44,212 nucleotides of DNA from positions 1 to 44,212 of the forward strand of contig JAFGKD010000103.1 of assembly GCA_016928775.1 (NCBI GenBank). The letters are read 5' to 3'. The notes below the pieces were generated by a model. That model made no database searches, was not told the DNA's origin, and was given only the letters and a program-made list of their open reading frames with translations. A program made the translations under genes and the position numbers. The DNA is from Candidatus Zhuqueibacterota bacterium (lineage in GTDB: Bacteria > Zhuqueibacterota > Zhuqueibacteria > Residuimicrobiales > Krinioviventaceae). This document shows, piece by piece, positions 1 to 8,779 of the stretch (within the stretch, counting starts at the first letter, position 1; every line of letters starts with the position of its first letter).

Positions 1-172
1 GTCAGCTTTTTGCTTGAATTGGCCTGTATTGCATCAGTCGTGCGTCGCAGCTAACTGATTTTGTAAATTTGTGAATTATTCAGGTTATATTGTTTTTTTA
101 GTATCTTATGCATGAAAAACATTTGACCTGTTCTTATAAATGATAATAAAGTTGTTATTTTCTCAATTATTG

Positions 173-685
173 TTACGAATTTATTTCTGTGTCGACCCTT
201 AGTACACAAGAAATCGGGGCAATGGCAGCAACTCGATTTCCCAATTCAATAGCAATTTTAAAGCACATAAATCCACCGTTTGAGTGTCCGGTGGCGTAAA
301 CGCGACGCATGTCTACATTAAATTTTACACCTAAAGTATCAAGCAGGGTATCGACAAACTTTACATCGTTAACATTTGGAACTGGAAAAAAAGGATTTGA
401 TTCCAAGCCACTTTTCCATTTACCCTCAATGGCATTCGGATACACAACGACAAAACCAACAGAATCTGCAATAGCGTGCATTTTGATCTTTATTTCCATT
501 TCACTTTCGGCACTTGATCCATATCCATGAAAATAAAGTACAGCTGGAACTTTTGATAAAGAATTAAAATTTTGAGGTAAATAAATAAAGTATTCTCTCT
601 CGATTTCATCACACGAGAAAACATGTTTTTCTACCTGAGAACAACATATTGAAGCGAACAGCATAAAAATTGCCAATTTCATCAT
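173..685 (-). pseudogene. Truncated secreted esterase of the PHB-depolymerase/feruloyl-esterase (LpqC-like) family
   Basis: The 170-residue product starts with a signal peptide (about residues 1-17), followed by an alpha/beta-hydrolase core with an oxyanion-type HGYGSS segment and the nucleophile elbow GHSNGG that carries the catalytic serine. Members of this family are usually around 300 residues. Here the reading frame stops soon after AAIAPISC, so the part that should supply the catalytic Asp and His is missing. I found no continuation in another frame in bases 1-172, which are AT-rich and look non-coding. It is therefore probably an inactive remnant. The substrate cannot be told from the sequence. 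It is transcribed away from the regulator at 989-5083 and separated from it by about 300 bases. Confidence 0.7.
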
Positions 686-988
686 TCACTCCGTTCATTT
701 AATGATTTGTTCAGTGGATTGTCAATTTTATATTAAAAAAAACGAACGGGGAAATCTACCAGTGCTGTAACAAATTGTGCGTTTATTGTAATATAAAGAA
801 GGCCTTGAACGATGGCCGTCGTGCGCGCTACTTGCACCTCTATCAATTTGCACTATCATGATTAGGCAAATGTCTCATTTGATACTGCTTTATAAGCGTT
901 GGAATCAAACCGGAGTTCGCCGAGTGGCGCTGAGAAAAAAATGCAGAATTTTTTATACCTCGGCGAACTCTGCGGTTTAGTTTTTTCA
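686..988. other. Intergenic region with one large hairpin
   Basis: About 300 bases between the start of the esterase remnant and the stop of the hybrid regulator. The first two-thirds shows no gene. The last part holds the long inverted repeat listed separately at 907-978. Confidence 0.5.
907..978. terminator. Long nested inverted repeat just downstream of the hybrid regulator
   Basis: Bases 907-924 and 959-978 pair over about 18 positions with a two-base bulge. Inside the loop a run of A pairs with a run of T, giving a nested hairpin. A T-rich stretch follows on the plus strand at about 980-986. The structure begins about 10 bases past the stop codon of the minus-strand regulator, so it may end that transcript or act in both directions. 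It could equally be a palindromic repeat element rather than a dedicated terminator. Confidence 0.45.
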
Positions 989-3900
989 CTATATATCATT
1001 CTCGGTCTTTTTCACGACCTGTGACGGCCGTTTTCCAAATTGCTTTTGAAAGCATTCAGAAAAATAGGACGGATTCGAAAAGCCAACCTCATAAGCCACT
1101 TGAGCGACATTCCCTCGATGCTCTTCCAGTAGCCTAGCCGCTCGCTTGAGCCGAATCGTACGAATGAACAAAGCGATCGTTTGCCCGGTCAACGCCTGCA
1201 GCTTTCGATTAAAATGCATCCGGCTCAGGCCGACAAGTCGACTCAGCTTTTCCGTATTCAAATCGGGATCATCCATATGTTGTTCAACAATGTTGATGGC
1301 TCTTTTTAAAAAGCGTTCATCGATTGAGGTCACAGTCACATCTGACGGCTGCACATCGATCTTTTTGCTGAATTTCTCGCGCAAGAGTCGACGCTGCTGC
1401 ACCAGATTTTTCGCCCGCACGCGCACCTCTTCGGCGTTGAACGGCTTGATGATATAGTCATCCGCACCAATCTCCAAGCCGCTCAGTTTGCTCTTTTCAG
1501 AGGCTCTGGCAGTGAGCAGAATAACGGGAATGTGACTGGTGCGCTCGTCCGTTTTTAGCCTCCGACACAATTCAAAGCCGTCCACACCCGGCATCATCAC
1601 ATCGCTGATGATCAGATCCGGACTTTTGGCTAACGCTTTATTCAAGCCCTCGTGACCATTTCCGGCCTCCTTGATATTATAGTCATCGGAAAGAAATTCG
1701 CGCACATAAGCGCGCAGATCGGCGTTGTCCTCGACGATACGGATAGTCGGCTTGATTTTTGAGTGGCCGGACTCGACGGGCACACCTTCATCAACGTGTT
1801 CAACGGGTATCGGCTCAAAAATAGACTCGGAGACCGGCTCGCTGACAATTTCATCCTCCTGCAAATGGTCGCGGCCCAGGCGAAAAGAGAGGGTGAAAGT
1901 GCTGCCAACATCTTGCTGACTTGCAACCTCGATGTAACCGTGGTGCAATTCAACCAATTCTTTGGCCAATGCCAAACCAATGCCGCTGCCGCCAAACTCT
2001 GCTCCATGTGACTCACTGACCTGGTAAAAGCGATCAAATATGTGCGACAGCTGTTCGGATGTCATACCAGGACCGGTGTCAGCTATTTGAATAAAAATAC
2101 ATTGTCTTTGCGATTCACTGTTACATTGTCCCTTATGCAGAGAGACCATCACACGTCCGCCAACCGGCGTAAATTTAAAGGCATTTGACAGCACATTGTT
2201 GATGATTTTTTCAAATTTATCCTGATCCAGATAACACAGTACTGCCCTGTCACTGGAGGCAAATTTAAGCGCAATATTTTTTCGTTCAGCCAATGACATG
2301 AAGGATGCAACGAGTCGTTTCAAAAAATGCACAACATCAATTTCGCCGGCCTGCAACGTCATATTTTCGGATTCCAGTTTTGCAAAATCCAGCAACTGGT
2401 TGATCAGGGTCAATAGCCGCTTTGCGTTCCTTAAAATGATGTCATAGTGCGACTTTGCTGAGGCTGCCGCAATGGCGCGCAGTTTTTCCAGCGGGCCGAT
2501 GATGAGCGTCAGCGGCGTGCGAAACTCGTGCGAAATGTTGGCGAAAAAACTGGATTTAAGACGATCAATCTCCTGCAATTTTTGCGACTGCTCACGCTCC
2601 ATTTCATATTTTTGTTTGAGCCTGGCACGATTTAGCTGGAAGCGGTAAATGGTCAGCACGCTAAAAATGATCAAAACAGCAAATAGAAAAAGAGCCCATC
2701 CGGTGCGCCACCAGGGCGGCTTTATGAAAATCTCTAATGAGGCGCCCGATTCCTCCCAGGCCGGATTGTTGCTCTCAATAGTGACTCGAAATGTATAGAT
2801 TCCCGGCGGCAGGTTGGTATAATCAGCGCGGCGGTTTATTCCGCTCAGCATCCACTCATTTTGCAGTCCTTCGAGTTTAGTGCGGAATTTGTAGGTATTC
2901 CGCAAGGAGCGTTTGTAATCGAGCGCCGCAAAAGTCAGGGATAAATTATTATCTTTATGTGACAACGTGACATTTTTTTTGTAGGTGATGGCTTTTTCCA
3001 GCACGCCCTTTGCAGTTGGTGTCGCCTTTTTATAATTGATAGTAAGACTTGTTAAAACTATTTTGGGCGGCGTTTTTTTCTCGAATAAACTGTCCGGATG
3101 AAAACGAGCGATTTTGCTTACGCCACCATAATAGATGTGTCCCCGTTTGCCTAGATGAAAAGCATTCGCACCCTGATTAAAACCGCGTACGCCTTCAAAG
3201 CCGTCGCTTTCGTCAAAATGGCGTACTGAATTGTCTGCTGGATCAAGGCGATAGAGGCCCGCTGTCGTTCGAATCCAGATGTCATTGTGAAAATCCTGCA
3301 GGATAGCGCCGACTTTGAGTCGTTTATGTCCCAATATGGTCGTCACGTCGACAAATCGTTTTGTTTTCGGATCTCGTCGATTCAAGCCGGCGTCCGTGCC
3401 AATCCATAAAGTGCCCAGGTTGTCTTTGAATACTGAAAGCACATCCGTTCTGCCGCGTAGCGCCGCGCTGTCCGTCATACTGAGGCGCCAGTTGATAAAT
3501 GAACGTGCACCGGGTGGCAAGCAGGACAGACCCTTGATCGTGCCCACCCAGATGGTGTCCGCCGCATCGCAGTGAATGCAAAAGATACGATCATCTAACA
3601 AACTGGCCGGATCATCGGGATCATACTGGAATTCAAGGACCTCATTCAGATTTTTCAGGCAGTGCAAGCCGTTTTCGAGTCCACCGAACCACAGATTATT
3701 TTTCGAGTCCGCGCAGCCGACGCGAAAGCGATACCAGTACCAGGTTTGACACAACGGGATAAGATGCGCCATACTTTCAAATCTTTGCAGCGACCAGTTG
3801 TACCGGGTAAACGTGAACGGCGTATCAAACCAGATATGTCCCTCCCTGTCTTCAAAAATCCCGAAGAAAAAACCGCCGCGAAAAAACCGCCGATTCGTCC

Positions 3901-5083
3901 AGAACAGGTTGGTTGCGTTCTGCCAGTCGGCATCGATTTTCGCGCAACCGGCGCCAAAGCTGGTGTGCCAGATGTTGCCGTCGCGATCTTGGCAAATATT
4001 CATTACCTCGCCGTGCGGCAAACTTTCCGGTTCGTTCTTGTCCTTGCGATAAACAGAAACGACGCTTTTCCATCGTTTTAATTTATTGACGCCGTTATCC
4101 ATTGTCCCGAGCCAGATATTGTCCTGCCGATCTTGGTAAATGCAGAGAACCAGCACACTGTTTATGCTGGTCGGATTTGTGACATCGGTTTCATGATAGC
4201 GAAATGAATGGGTGGTTTTGTCATACAGATTGAGTCCCGAGATGCCGGCGATCCAGATGATACCATCACGATCTTCCTGAATGTCAAAAATACAGTTGCC
4301 GTGCACGCACACAGAATCGGCCAAATGTTTAAAGGTTTGCACAGACGAGTCCGCTTGATTGTAACGATACACTCCCAGGCTACTGTAGCCGATCCAAAGA
4401 TTTTTGGCGCGATCGATGGTGAGCGCATGCCCGGCCGTAGGCGTGGCGGTGTCTCTGGCGATTCGACAGTCAAAGTCGCAAAATGTTTCGGTTTTTGGAT
4501 TGTAAATAATATGGTCGTCGGACGTACCCAAAAGAATAGCACCATCCTCAAGCTGACAGATCGAATTGATTTCGTTCTTTTTTGTTGGTACTGTATCTAT
4601 TCTGTGTACAAAAGTGTGCTGCTGCTTTGTTTTGAGATTTAACTTGATGAGCCCATCGTGGGTGCCGAGCCACAGCAGACTGTCACCGTCCGGCTGGATG
4701 CAGCGAATAAAATTTCGCTCGGGATTATCGGACGAAAAAAAATAGCGTGCAAACTTTTCGATCGTCGGATCGAATTCATTCAAGCCGTACTCGGTGCCGA
4801 TCCACAAGCGATGATGCTGATCTTCATGAATACACTTTATTGAATTGTTGGAGAGGGAGGTCGAGTCAAATGGATCATGTTTGAAGACACGGAATTCGAT
4901 ACCGTCAAAGCGATCCAGCCCGTCGCCGGTGCCAAACCACATAAAACCGAGACTATCCTGATGGATGCAAAACACCATGTTGTTGGAGAGGCCATCCGCG
5001 ACGGTGAGATGTTCGAACTGCAAAGCATCAGACATCAACGGTGTGCAAAGGAAAACAATATTAAAGAAAATACGTTTCAGCAT
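989..5083 (-). CDS. Hybrid two-component system protein (Reg_prop sensor, histidine kinase, receiver, AraC-type HTH)
   Basis: A one-protein signalling system of about 1364 residues. In order: a signal peptide (about 1-20); a periplasmic sensor made of many Reg_prop propeller repeats of the form D..G..W.GT..GL (about 22-690), opening with the usual LTVADGLSNN motif; a Y_Y_Y domain (about 715-785); one membrane segment (about 795-815); a HisKA dimerisation domain with the phospho-accepting His near 852 in SHEFRTP; a HATPase_c domain with the N box (NNVLSNAFKF) and glycine boxes (ADTGPGM, GGSGIGLAL); a receiver domain with the phospho-accepting Asp near 1161 in ISDVMMPG; and a C-terminal AraC HTH (about 1262-1360). 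Such proteins in FCB bacteria commonly sense carbohydrate breakdown products and control nearby genes, but no polysaccharide locus is visible here, so the ligand is unknown. A GTG at 5095 is possible; the ATG at 5083 gives a cleaner signal peptide. Confidence 0.95.
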   Translation of the reverse strand: MLKRIFFNIVFLCTPLMSDALQFEHLTVADGLSNNMVFCIHQDSLGFMWFGTGDGLDRFDGIEFRVFKHDPFDSTSLSNNSIKCIHEDQHHRLWIGTEYGLNEFDPTIEKFARYFFSSDNPERNFIRCIQPDGDSLLWLGTHDGLIKLNLKTKQQHTFVHRIDTVPTKKNEINSICQLEDGAILLGTSDDHIIYNPKTETFCDFDCRIARDTATPTAGHALTIDRAKNLWIGYSSLGVYRYNQADSSVQTFKHLADSVCVHGNCIFDIQEDRDGIIWIAGISGLNLYDKTTHSFRYHETDVTNPTSINSVLVLCIYQDRQDNIWLGTMDNGVNKLKRWKSVVSVYRKDKNEPESLPHGEVMNICQDRDGNIWHTSFGAGCAKIDADWQNATNLFWTNRRFFRGGFFFGIFEDREGHIWFDTPFTFTRYNWSLQRFESMAHLIPLCQTWYWYRFRVGCADSKNNLWFGGLENGLHCLKNLNEVLEFQYDPDDPASLLDDRIFCIHCDAADTIWVGTIKGLSCLPPGARSFINWRLSMTDSAALRGRTDVLSVFKDNLGTLWIGTDAGLNRRDPKTKRFVDVTTILGHKRLKVGAILQDFHNDIWIRTTAGLYRLDPADNSVRHFDESDGFEGVRGFNQGANAFHLGKRGHIYYGGVSKIARFHPDSLFEKKTPPKIVLTSLTINYKKATPTAKGVLEKAITYKKNVTLSHKDNNLSLTFAALDYKRSLRNTYKFRTKLEGLQNEWMLSGINRRADYTNLPPGIYTFRVTIESNNPAWEESGASLEIFIKPPWWRTGWALFLFAVLIIFSVLTIYRFQLNRARLKQKYEMEREQSQKLQEIDRLKSSFFANISHEFRTPLTLIIGPLEKLRAIAAASAKSHYDIILRNAKRLLTLINQLLDFAKLESENMTLQAGEIDVVHFLKRLVASFMSLAERKNIALKFASSDRAVLCYLDQDKFEKIINNVLSNAFKFTPVGGRVMVSLHKGQCNSESQRQCIFIQIADTGPGMTSEQLSHIFDRFYQVSESHGAEFGGSGIGLALAKELVELHHGYIEVASQQDVGSTFTLSFRLGRDHLQEDEIVSEPVSESIFEPIPVEHVDEGVPVESGHSKIKPTIRIVEDNADLRAYVREFLSDDYNIKEAGNGHEGLNKALAKSPDLIISDVMMPGVDGFELCRRLKTDERTSHIPVILLTARASEKSKLSGLEIGADDYIIKPFNAEEVRVRAKNLVQQRRLLREKFSKKIDVQPSDVTVTSIDERFLKRAINIVEQHMDDPDLNTEKLSRLVGLSRMHFNRKLQALTGQTIALFIRTIRLKRAARLLEEHRGNVAQVAYEVGFSNPSYFSECFQKQFGKRPSQVVKKTENDI

Positions 5084-5135
5084 GGCTTTCCCCACCCAAA
5101 AATTGCTTAATCTGCATACTTTACAAACCTCTCAC

Positions 5136-5162
5136 TCAAAGCCACCAAGACACCAAGAAACA
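5136..5162. repeat. Fragment of a dispersed 'CACCAAG' intergenic repeat
   Basis: The stretch between the regulator and crtW contains a short AGCCACCAAGACACCAAGAA segment. It resembles the fuller copies at 8661-8756, 25336-25414 and 39854-39925. Only one arm is seen here, so it is probably a degenerate copy. The rest of 5084-5283 shows no gene. Confidence 0.4.
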
Positions 5163-5283
5163 TAAGATTAGGTGTATATGATCCAATAAAGACAATCTTT
5201 GTGACTTCGGGTGAATGAATTATTCAGGCCAAGGGATATTGACTTAAATTATAACGGTATGAATCTATAATGTCAACTGAATT

Positions 5284-5973
5284 TTACCGTTTTCCCGGCA
5301 ACCGCCACCATGGCGTACCGGGGTACTCATGATGCTCCCAATGATAACCAAAATGGTAACAAGTGAGAAAAGACCAGAACACGGAATAGTCGTTACTTTT
5401 GGCGTGATGTTTATTGTCATAGCCGCCCTCGGGCTCGCGGTGCGGCAGGTAGGTGCCAAAATAAAAGAGTTGCAGGGTGCTGAGCAGAGCCGGGGCCACC
5501 CAAAAGAGCAGCAGATTGGTTATCGGAATATTTAAAAGATGATGCAGCACATTAAAAAGAACCGCCATACCGAGAATCTGCCACCAGGTAATGTAGGTGA
5601 GCAAAAAATGCGTATACCACCGCCAAAAGCCGCTGTGTTGGCCGTCGTGATAGTCCGGATCTTTGAGCGTCCCGGAATAACGATGGTGATCGAAATGTTT
5701 GGCTCTGACTTTATTGTAGGGAAAAAGCGCATAAATAAATAGACAAAAAGCCCCGATTGCTGAATTAAGTTTGTGCTTTCGCGGCAGGATGGTGCCGTGA
5801 ATGGCATCGTGCGCGGTGATGAATATGCCGGTGTAGAGAAAAGTCTGTACGACCATACCGGCAACTATCATCCATAAATTTTTCCCCAGATCAATGTGCA
5901 GCAAAAAGATTAGAGAGAGCGTCCAGGCCAGGATGACCGCGCTGGCAATAAATAATCCCGTATAATTTTTCAT
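5284..5973 (-). CDS. crtW: Beta-carotene ketolase, CrtW type
   Basis: A 229-residue membrane-bound di-iron enzyme of the fatty-acid-desaturase/hydroxylase fold. It adds a keto group at C4 of a beta-ionone ring. The three histidine clusters expected of CrtW are visible: HDAIHG near residue 55, FDHHRYSG followed by KDPDYHD near 95, and YHWEHHEYPGTPWWRLP at the C-terminus. The WEHHEYPGTPWWRLP ending is typical of CrtW rather than of a general desaturase. Several hydrophobic segments fit an integral membrane protein. The start overlaps the cruF stop by four bases (ATGA), so the two are translationally coupled. With the fused lycopene cyclase upstream, it predicts a 4-keto beta end group. Confidence 0.85.
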   Translation of the reverse strand: MKNYTGLFIASAVILAWTLSLIFLLHIDLGKNLWMIVAGMVVQTFLYTGIFITAHDAIHGTILPRKHKLNSAIGAFCLFIYALFPYNKVRAKHFDHHRYSGTLKDPDYHDGQHSGFWRWYTHFLLTYITWWQILGMAVLFNVLHHLLNIPITNLLLFWVAPALLSTLQLFYFGTYLPHREPEGGYDNKHHAKSNDYSVFWSFLTCYHFGYHWEHHEYPGTPWWRLPGKR

Positions 5974-6635
5974 ACAATCACCGTTTTAATAAAAATGAGG
6001 CTGAAATAAATCGCTTGCGCGATATACGCATGCCGGACAAATGGCGGCACTGTTTTTTGAAACAATCCCAAACGCGCGCCGAGCAAAGAAAATGCCAGGC
6101 TGAGTCCAAGCCAGCCGAAATAATTGTGCAGCGGTGGATGCCCATTGGCCCACGTCCAGTAACCGAGATAGATGGCCGATGGTTCCATGAGCACATCAAA
6201 CAGCACCATCAACAATGCTGTTATCATGGCGAGCACATTTACTTTTAACCGATTTCTCGATATCCACTGCGCGAAACCCAGCGAGCTGATCTGAATGCCG
6301 AACCAGGCAAAACCAATGGCAATGGGCACGTGATTGATTTGCGGCTGCAACACGTCGCCATACACATAGTCGCCAAAAATCAAGCCAGTTTTCACGCCAA
6401 TAGCTTCAAATATAAAACCGCCCAGCAGGACAATCATACTCCAGATAAAAAAAGTTGCTTGTTTGTCGCGGTTCACAGCGTACATTTTCCAGGCTAAAAA
6501 CAGGGCCAGGACAATAAGCAGTGGCGCGGCAAACCAGCGCATGAGCGTTTGAAAATAGCCCAACAAATGCCAAAAGCCTCCGGCGACGAGTAAAAGATAC
6601 AGAATGAAAATTTCGATCTTTTTGTTTTTGGTCAT
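5970..6635 (-). CDS. cruF: Carotenoid 1',2'-hydratase, CruF (DUF422) family
   Basis: A 221-residue integral membrane protein with about six or seven hydrophobic segments, of the DUF422/CruF family. Known CruF proteins add water across the terminal psi end of a carotenoid, giving a 1'-hydroxyl. Recognisable family features are the GLIFGDYVYGD segment in the middle and the later EPSAIYLGYWTWANG segment, where the acidic and tryptophan residues are well conserved. A strong ribosome-binding site (GAGGAG) precedes the ATG. The gene sits between the glycosyltransferase and crtW. Its product would create the hydroxyl that the glycosyltransferase then uses. Confidence 0.85.
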   Translation of the reverse strand: MTKNKKIEIFILYLLLVAGGFWHLLGYFQTLMRWFAAPLLIVLALFLAWKMYAVNRDKQATFFIWSMIVLLGGFIFEAIGVKTGLIFGDYVYGDVLQPQINHVPIAIGFAWFGIQISSLGFAQWISRNRLKVNVLAMITALLMVLFDVLMEPSAIYLGYWTWANGHPPLHNYFGWLGLSLAFSLLGARLGLFQKTVPPFVRHAYIAQAIYFSLIFIKTVIV

Positions 6636-6654
6636 TATCTCCTCAAAAAATAAA

Positions 6655-6737
6655 TGGCAGAATCATTTGCTGGCAGAATGATTGTAAGAATTTTGTGGTT
6701 GTTTTCATAATAATTCTGCCACATCATTATTCTGCCC
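6655..6737. repeat. Inverted repeat of GGCAGAAT units between cruF and the glycosyltransferase gene
   Basis: Two left-arm units of GGCAGAAT (from 6656 and 6672) are mirrored by two right-arm ATTCTGCC units ending near 6720 and 6736, forming an imperfect inverted repeat of about 28 bases per arm around an AT-rich loop. A separate small hairpin follows at 6744-6760 (CGTTCC/GGAACG). A lone GGCAGAATC also occurs at about 25287. The layout resembles a miniature mobile or palindromic repeat more than a simple terminator. Confidence 0.6.
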
Positions 6738-6768
6738 TTTAATCGTTCCGTCGTGGAACGAGAGCGAG

Positions 6769-7896
6769 TTATGCCCGACTATCCTGCTTGAACATGATCT
6801 CTCGATCTTTCCACCGGATGCTGCCGCGCACATAGCGGTAAAACGAATTCATACCAACAAGCAGCGTTGCGCCAGTGGAAATCGGATTGAGCAGGGTGCT
6901 CACCACAATGGGTTGTTTGTATTTCAGCGCCATAATCAGCCGAATCACCATGCCGCGAATGATGGCGCTGGCGCCGGCGACGCGCAGCGGTTCAAACCAG
7001 ATCACAAACCATGGTAAAATATACAATGCAAAAAAGGTGATTTCAAACAGTAAAAACGGGAAAATTTTATAGCCCATCAAGCCAAAAGCATTTTTCGAAA
7101 AGCCGTTCCAGACACCTCGCCATGAATCATACATTCGTCCCATCACCGCATCGCGTCCCGATGCCGTGATCACTTTTTCGCCTCGCTTTTTCGCCAAACG
7201 CGCCAGTTCGGTATCTTCGACAATCTGATTTTTTACCGCTTCGTGGCCGCCGATACGTTTGTAGCCTTCCCGGGTAAAAGCAATCCATTGTCCATTAGCC
7301 GCAGCAAGCGACGGAAATTTGACATAATAGGTCAGCCACAAAGGCAGCAGTGAATAAACAAAAGTATCAAACACTGGCACGACCAGTTTCTCGGCCAATG
7401 TTTTGGTGATCTGTTGCGGAAAGGCCGAGAACAACGACAGGTTCAGCTTTTGCATCCAGCCGATGGTTTTTTCCACCGCATCGCTGGAATAAAAATTGTC
7501 GGCATCCGTAAAGAGCAAATAATCACCTTTTGCCTGTTGACTGAGCTGAAAACAGGCCCAGTTTTTACCGGTCCAGCCAGACGGCAATTCCCGGCCGGCA
7601 ATAATTTGGATGCGATCATCTTTTTGTTGAAAGGAGCGCACCACTTCTGCAGTATCATCTATCGAGTGATCGTCTAAAACAAAAATCTCCACATTCTCAT
7701 AACTTTGCGCGATCAATGTTGATAGTGCGTTGCCGATGTTATGTGCTTCATTGCGCGCCGGAATGAGCACCGAGACAAGCGCTTTTGAGAGTGGTTTGGG
7801 ACCTTTTTTGATCATCGGCGCGGTGATTGCGTTGGCGACGGTCACAATCAAGATGATGGTCAATATGATGTGAATGGCATAAAATATATAGATCAC
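6769..7896 (-). CDS. cruC: Family 2 glycosyltransferase, probable carotenoid glycosyltransferase (CruC-like)
   Basis: A 375-residue membrane-anchored GT-A glycosyltransferase. An N-terminal membrane segment (about 1-24) is followed by the nucleotide-sugar domain with VSVLIPARNEAHNI near 43, the first acidic site DDHS near 77, and the metal-binding DXD-type TDADN near 133. A later ED motif (IVEDTEL) and several C-terminal hydrophobic segments complete the pattern. The family includes CruC, which attaches a sugar to the 1'-hydroxyl of carotenoids, and staphylococcal CrtQ. The start overlaps the acyltransferase stop by four bases. Gene context (crtI, crtD, cruF, crtW, acyltransferase) supports a carotenoid substrate; the sugar cannot be read from sequence. 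Confidence 0.75.
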   Translation of the reverse strand: MIYIFYAIHIILTIILIVTVANAITAPMIKKGPKPLSKALVSVLIPARNEAHNIGNALSTLIAQSYENVEIFVLDDHSIDDTAEVVRSFQQKDDRIQIIAGRELPSGWTGKNWACFQLSQQAKGDYLLFTDADNFYSSDAVEKTIGWMQKLNLSLFSAFPQQITKTLAEKLVVPVFDTFVYSLLPLWLTYYVKFPSLAAANGQWIAFTREGYKRIGGHEAVKNQIVEDTELARLAKKRGEKVITASGRDAVMGRMYDSWRGVWNGFSKNAFGLMGYKIFPFLLFEITFFALYILPWFVIWFEPLRVAGASAIIRGMVIRLIMALKYKQPIVVSTLLNPISTGATLLVGMNSFYRYVRGSIRWKDREIMFKQDSRA

Positions 7897-8621
7897 TTTT
7901 GTCCTCGCAACAGGCCCAGTTTTTTTCGCAGTATTTCAAACGATTCGTTGATGGATCGTTTCCCGGCTAAAATCAACCGGCCCTTTTCGCCACCGATTAT
8001 TCGCAAATTCATTTCGTGCAAGAGATGTTCATGCGACTGCTCGAGTTCCTGTACATCAACAACATTGCCGGGCTCAAAAACACTATTCTTGCCAAATTGA
8101 AAAAAGACATCCGCGCGCTGTCCGGCTAAATACTCACATTTCATTGCCAACTGACAAAGATTCACCGGTTTGCTCAGTTTGCGCAGAATGATATCGATGC
8201 CGCGTCTGTAGCCCAGCGGTCGCACACCCCAGGGCGAGAGCACACCCTGCGGAAAAATACAGACAAACGGATGATCAGGTCGCTCTAACAACTCGACGCT
8301 ATAATTGAGCGATCGTATATTCTCCTTCGCTGAGGTTGGATTGATTGAATATGCGCCCACATTGGCGAAAAAGCGATTTTTCGCCAATTGTTCTTCCAGC
8401 ATCATCAAATAGCCGGGCCGCTTGAGCACTTGGATTTTAAGGATGTGAATAAAAAAGCCGTCCCACCAGGTGGAATGATTTGGCAGCAACAAGATTGGAC
8501 GATCCCCAAAGTCAGGCTTGTCACCCAGCAGGCGTATCGCATTAAAATGCTTCTTGAGCAAGCTGCGAATATATCTTTTAAAGAGCGCTTCATGCAGGGG
8601 AGAGATTTCGGCTTTGATCAT
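7893..8621 (-). CDS. cruD: PlsC-like acyltransferase, probable carotenoid glycoside acyltransferase (CruD-like)
   Basis: A protein of about 242 residues of the 1-acyl-glycerol-3-phosphate acyltransferase fold. The catalytic block I motif HX4D appears as NHSTWWDG, and a block III-like segment FPQGVLSPWGVRPLGYRRG follows about 75 residues later. In green sulfur bacteria CruD acylates a carotenoid glycoside; this gene lies directly upstream of, and overlaps, a carotenoid-type glycosyltransferase, so the same role is likely. An upstream start at 8648 is possible, but the ATG at 8621 has a clear GGAGG nine bases before it. A general phospholipid acyltransferase cannot be excluded. Confidence 0.72.
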   Translation of the reverse strand: MIKAEISPLHEALFKRYIRSLLKKHFNAIRLLGDKPDFGDRPILLLPNHSTWWDGFFIHILKIQVLKRPGYLMMLEEQLAKNRFFANVGAYSINPTSAKENIRSLNYSVELLERPDHPFVCIFPQGVLSPWGVRPLGYRRGIDIILRKLSKPVNLCQLAMKCEYLAGQRADVFFQFGKNSVFEPGNVVDVQELEQSHEHLLHEMNLRIIGGEKGRLILAGKRSINESFEILRKKLGLLRGQK

Positions 8622-8660
8622 ATCTAAAATCCTCCGGCTGTCCTGCATGTTTGTTTTTCA

Positions 8661-8756
8661 ACGCCAAGTCGCAGAGGACGCCAAGGAACACAGAAGATGA
8701 TAATATTGCCCCCATTTCCCTCTGCGAAACGTGGCGTTATTCGCGGCTTGGCGTGA
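8661..8756. repeat. Fold-back intergenic repeat (CGCCAAG...GCAGAGG family)
   Basis: Between the acyltransferase and crtI. The left arm CGCCAAGTCGCAGAGG (about 8662-8677) is mirrored by CCTCTGCGA and CTTGGCG on the right (about 8718-8754). Direct repeats of GAGGACGCCAAGGA type lie between. It belongs to the same loose family as the copies at 5136, 25336 and 39854. Confidence 0.55.
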
Positions 8757-8779
8757 GTTGTTAATACCTGCAAATTACC

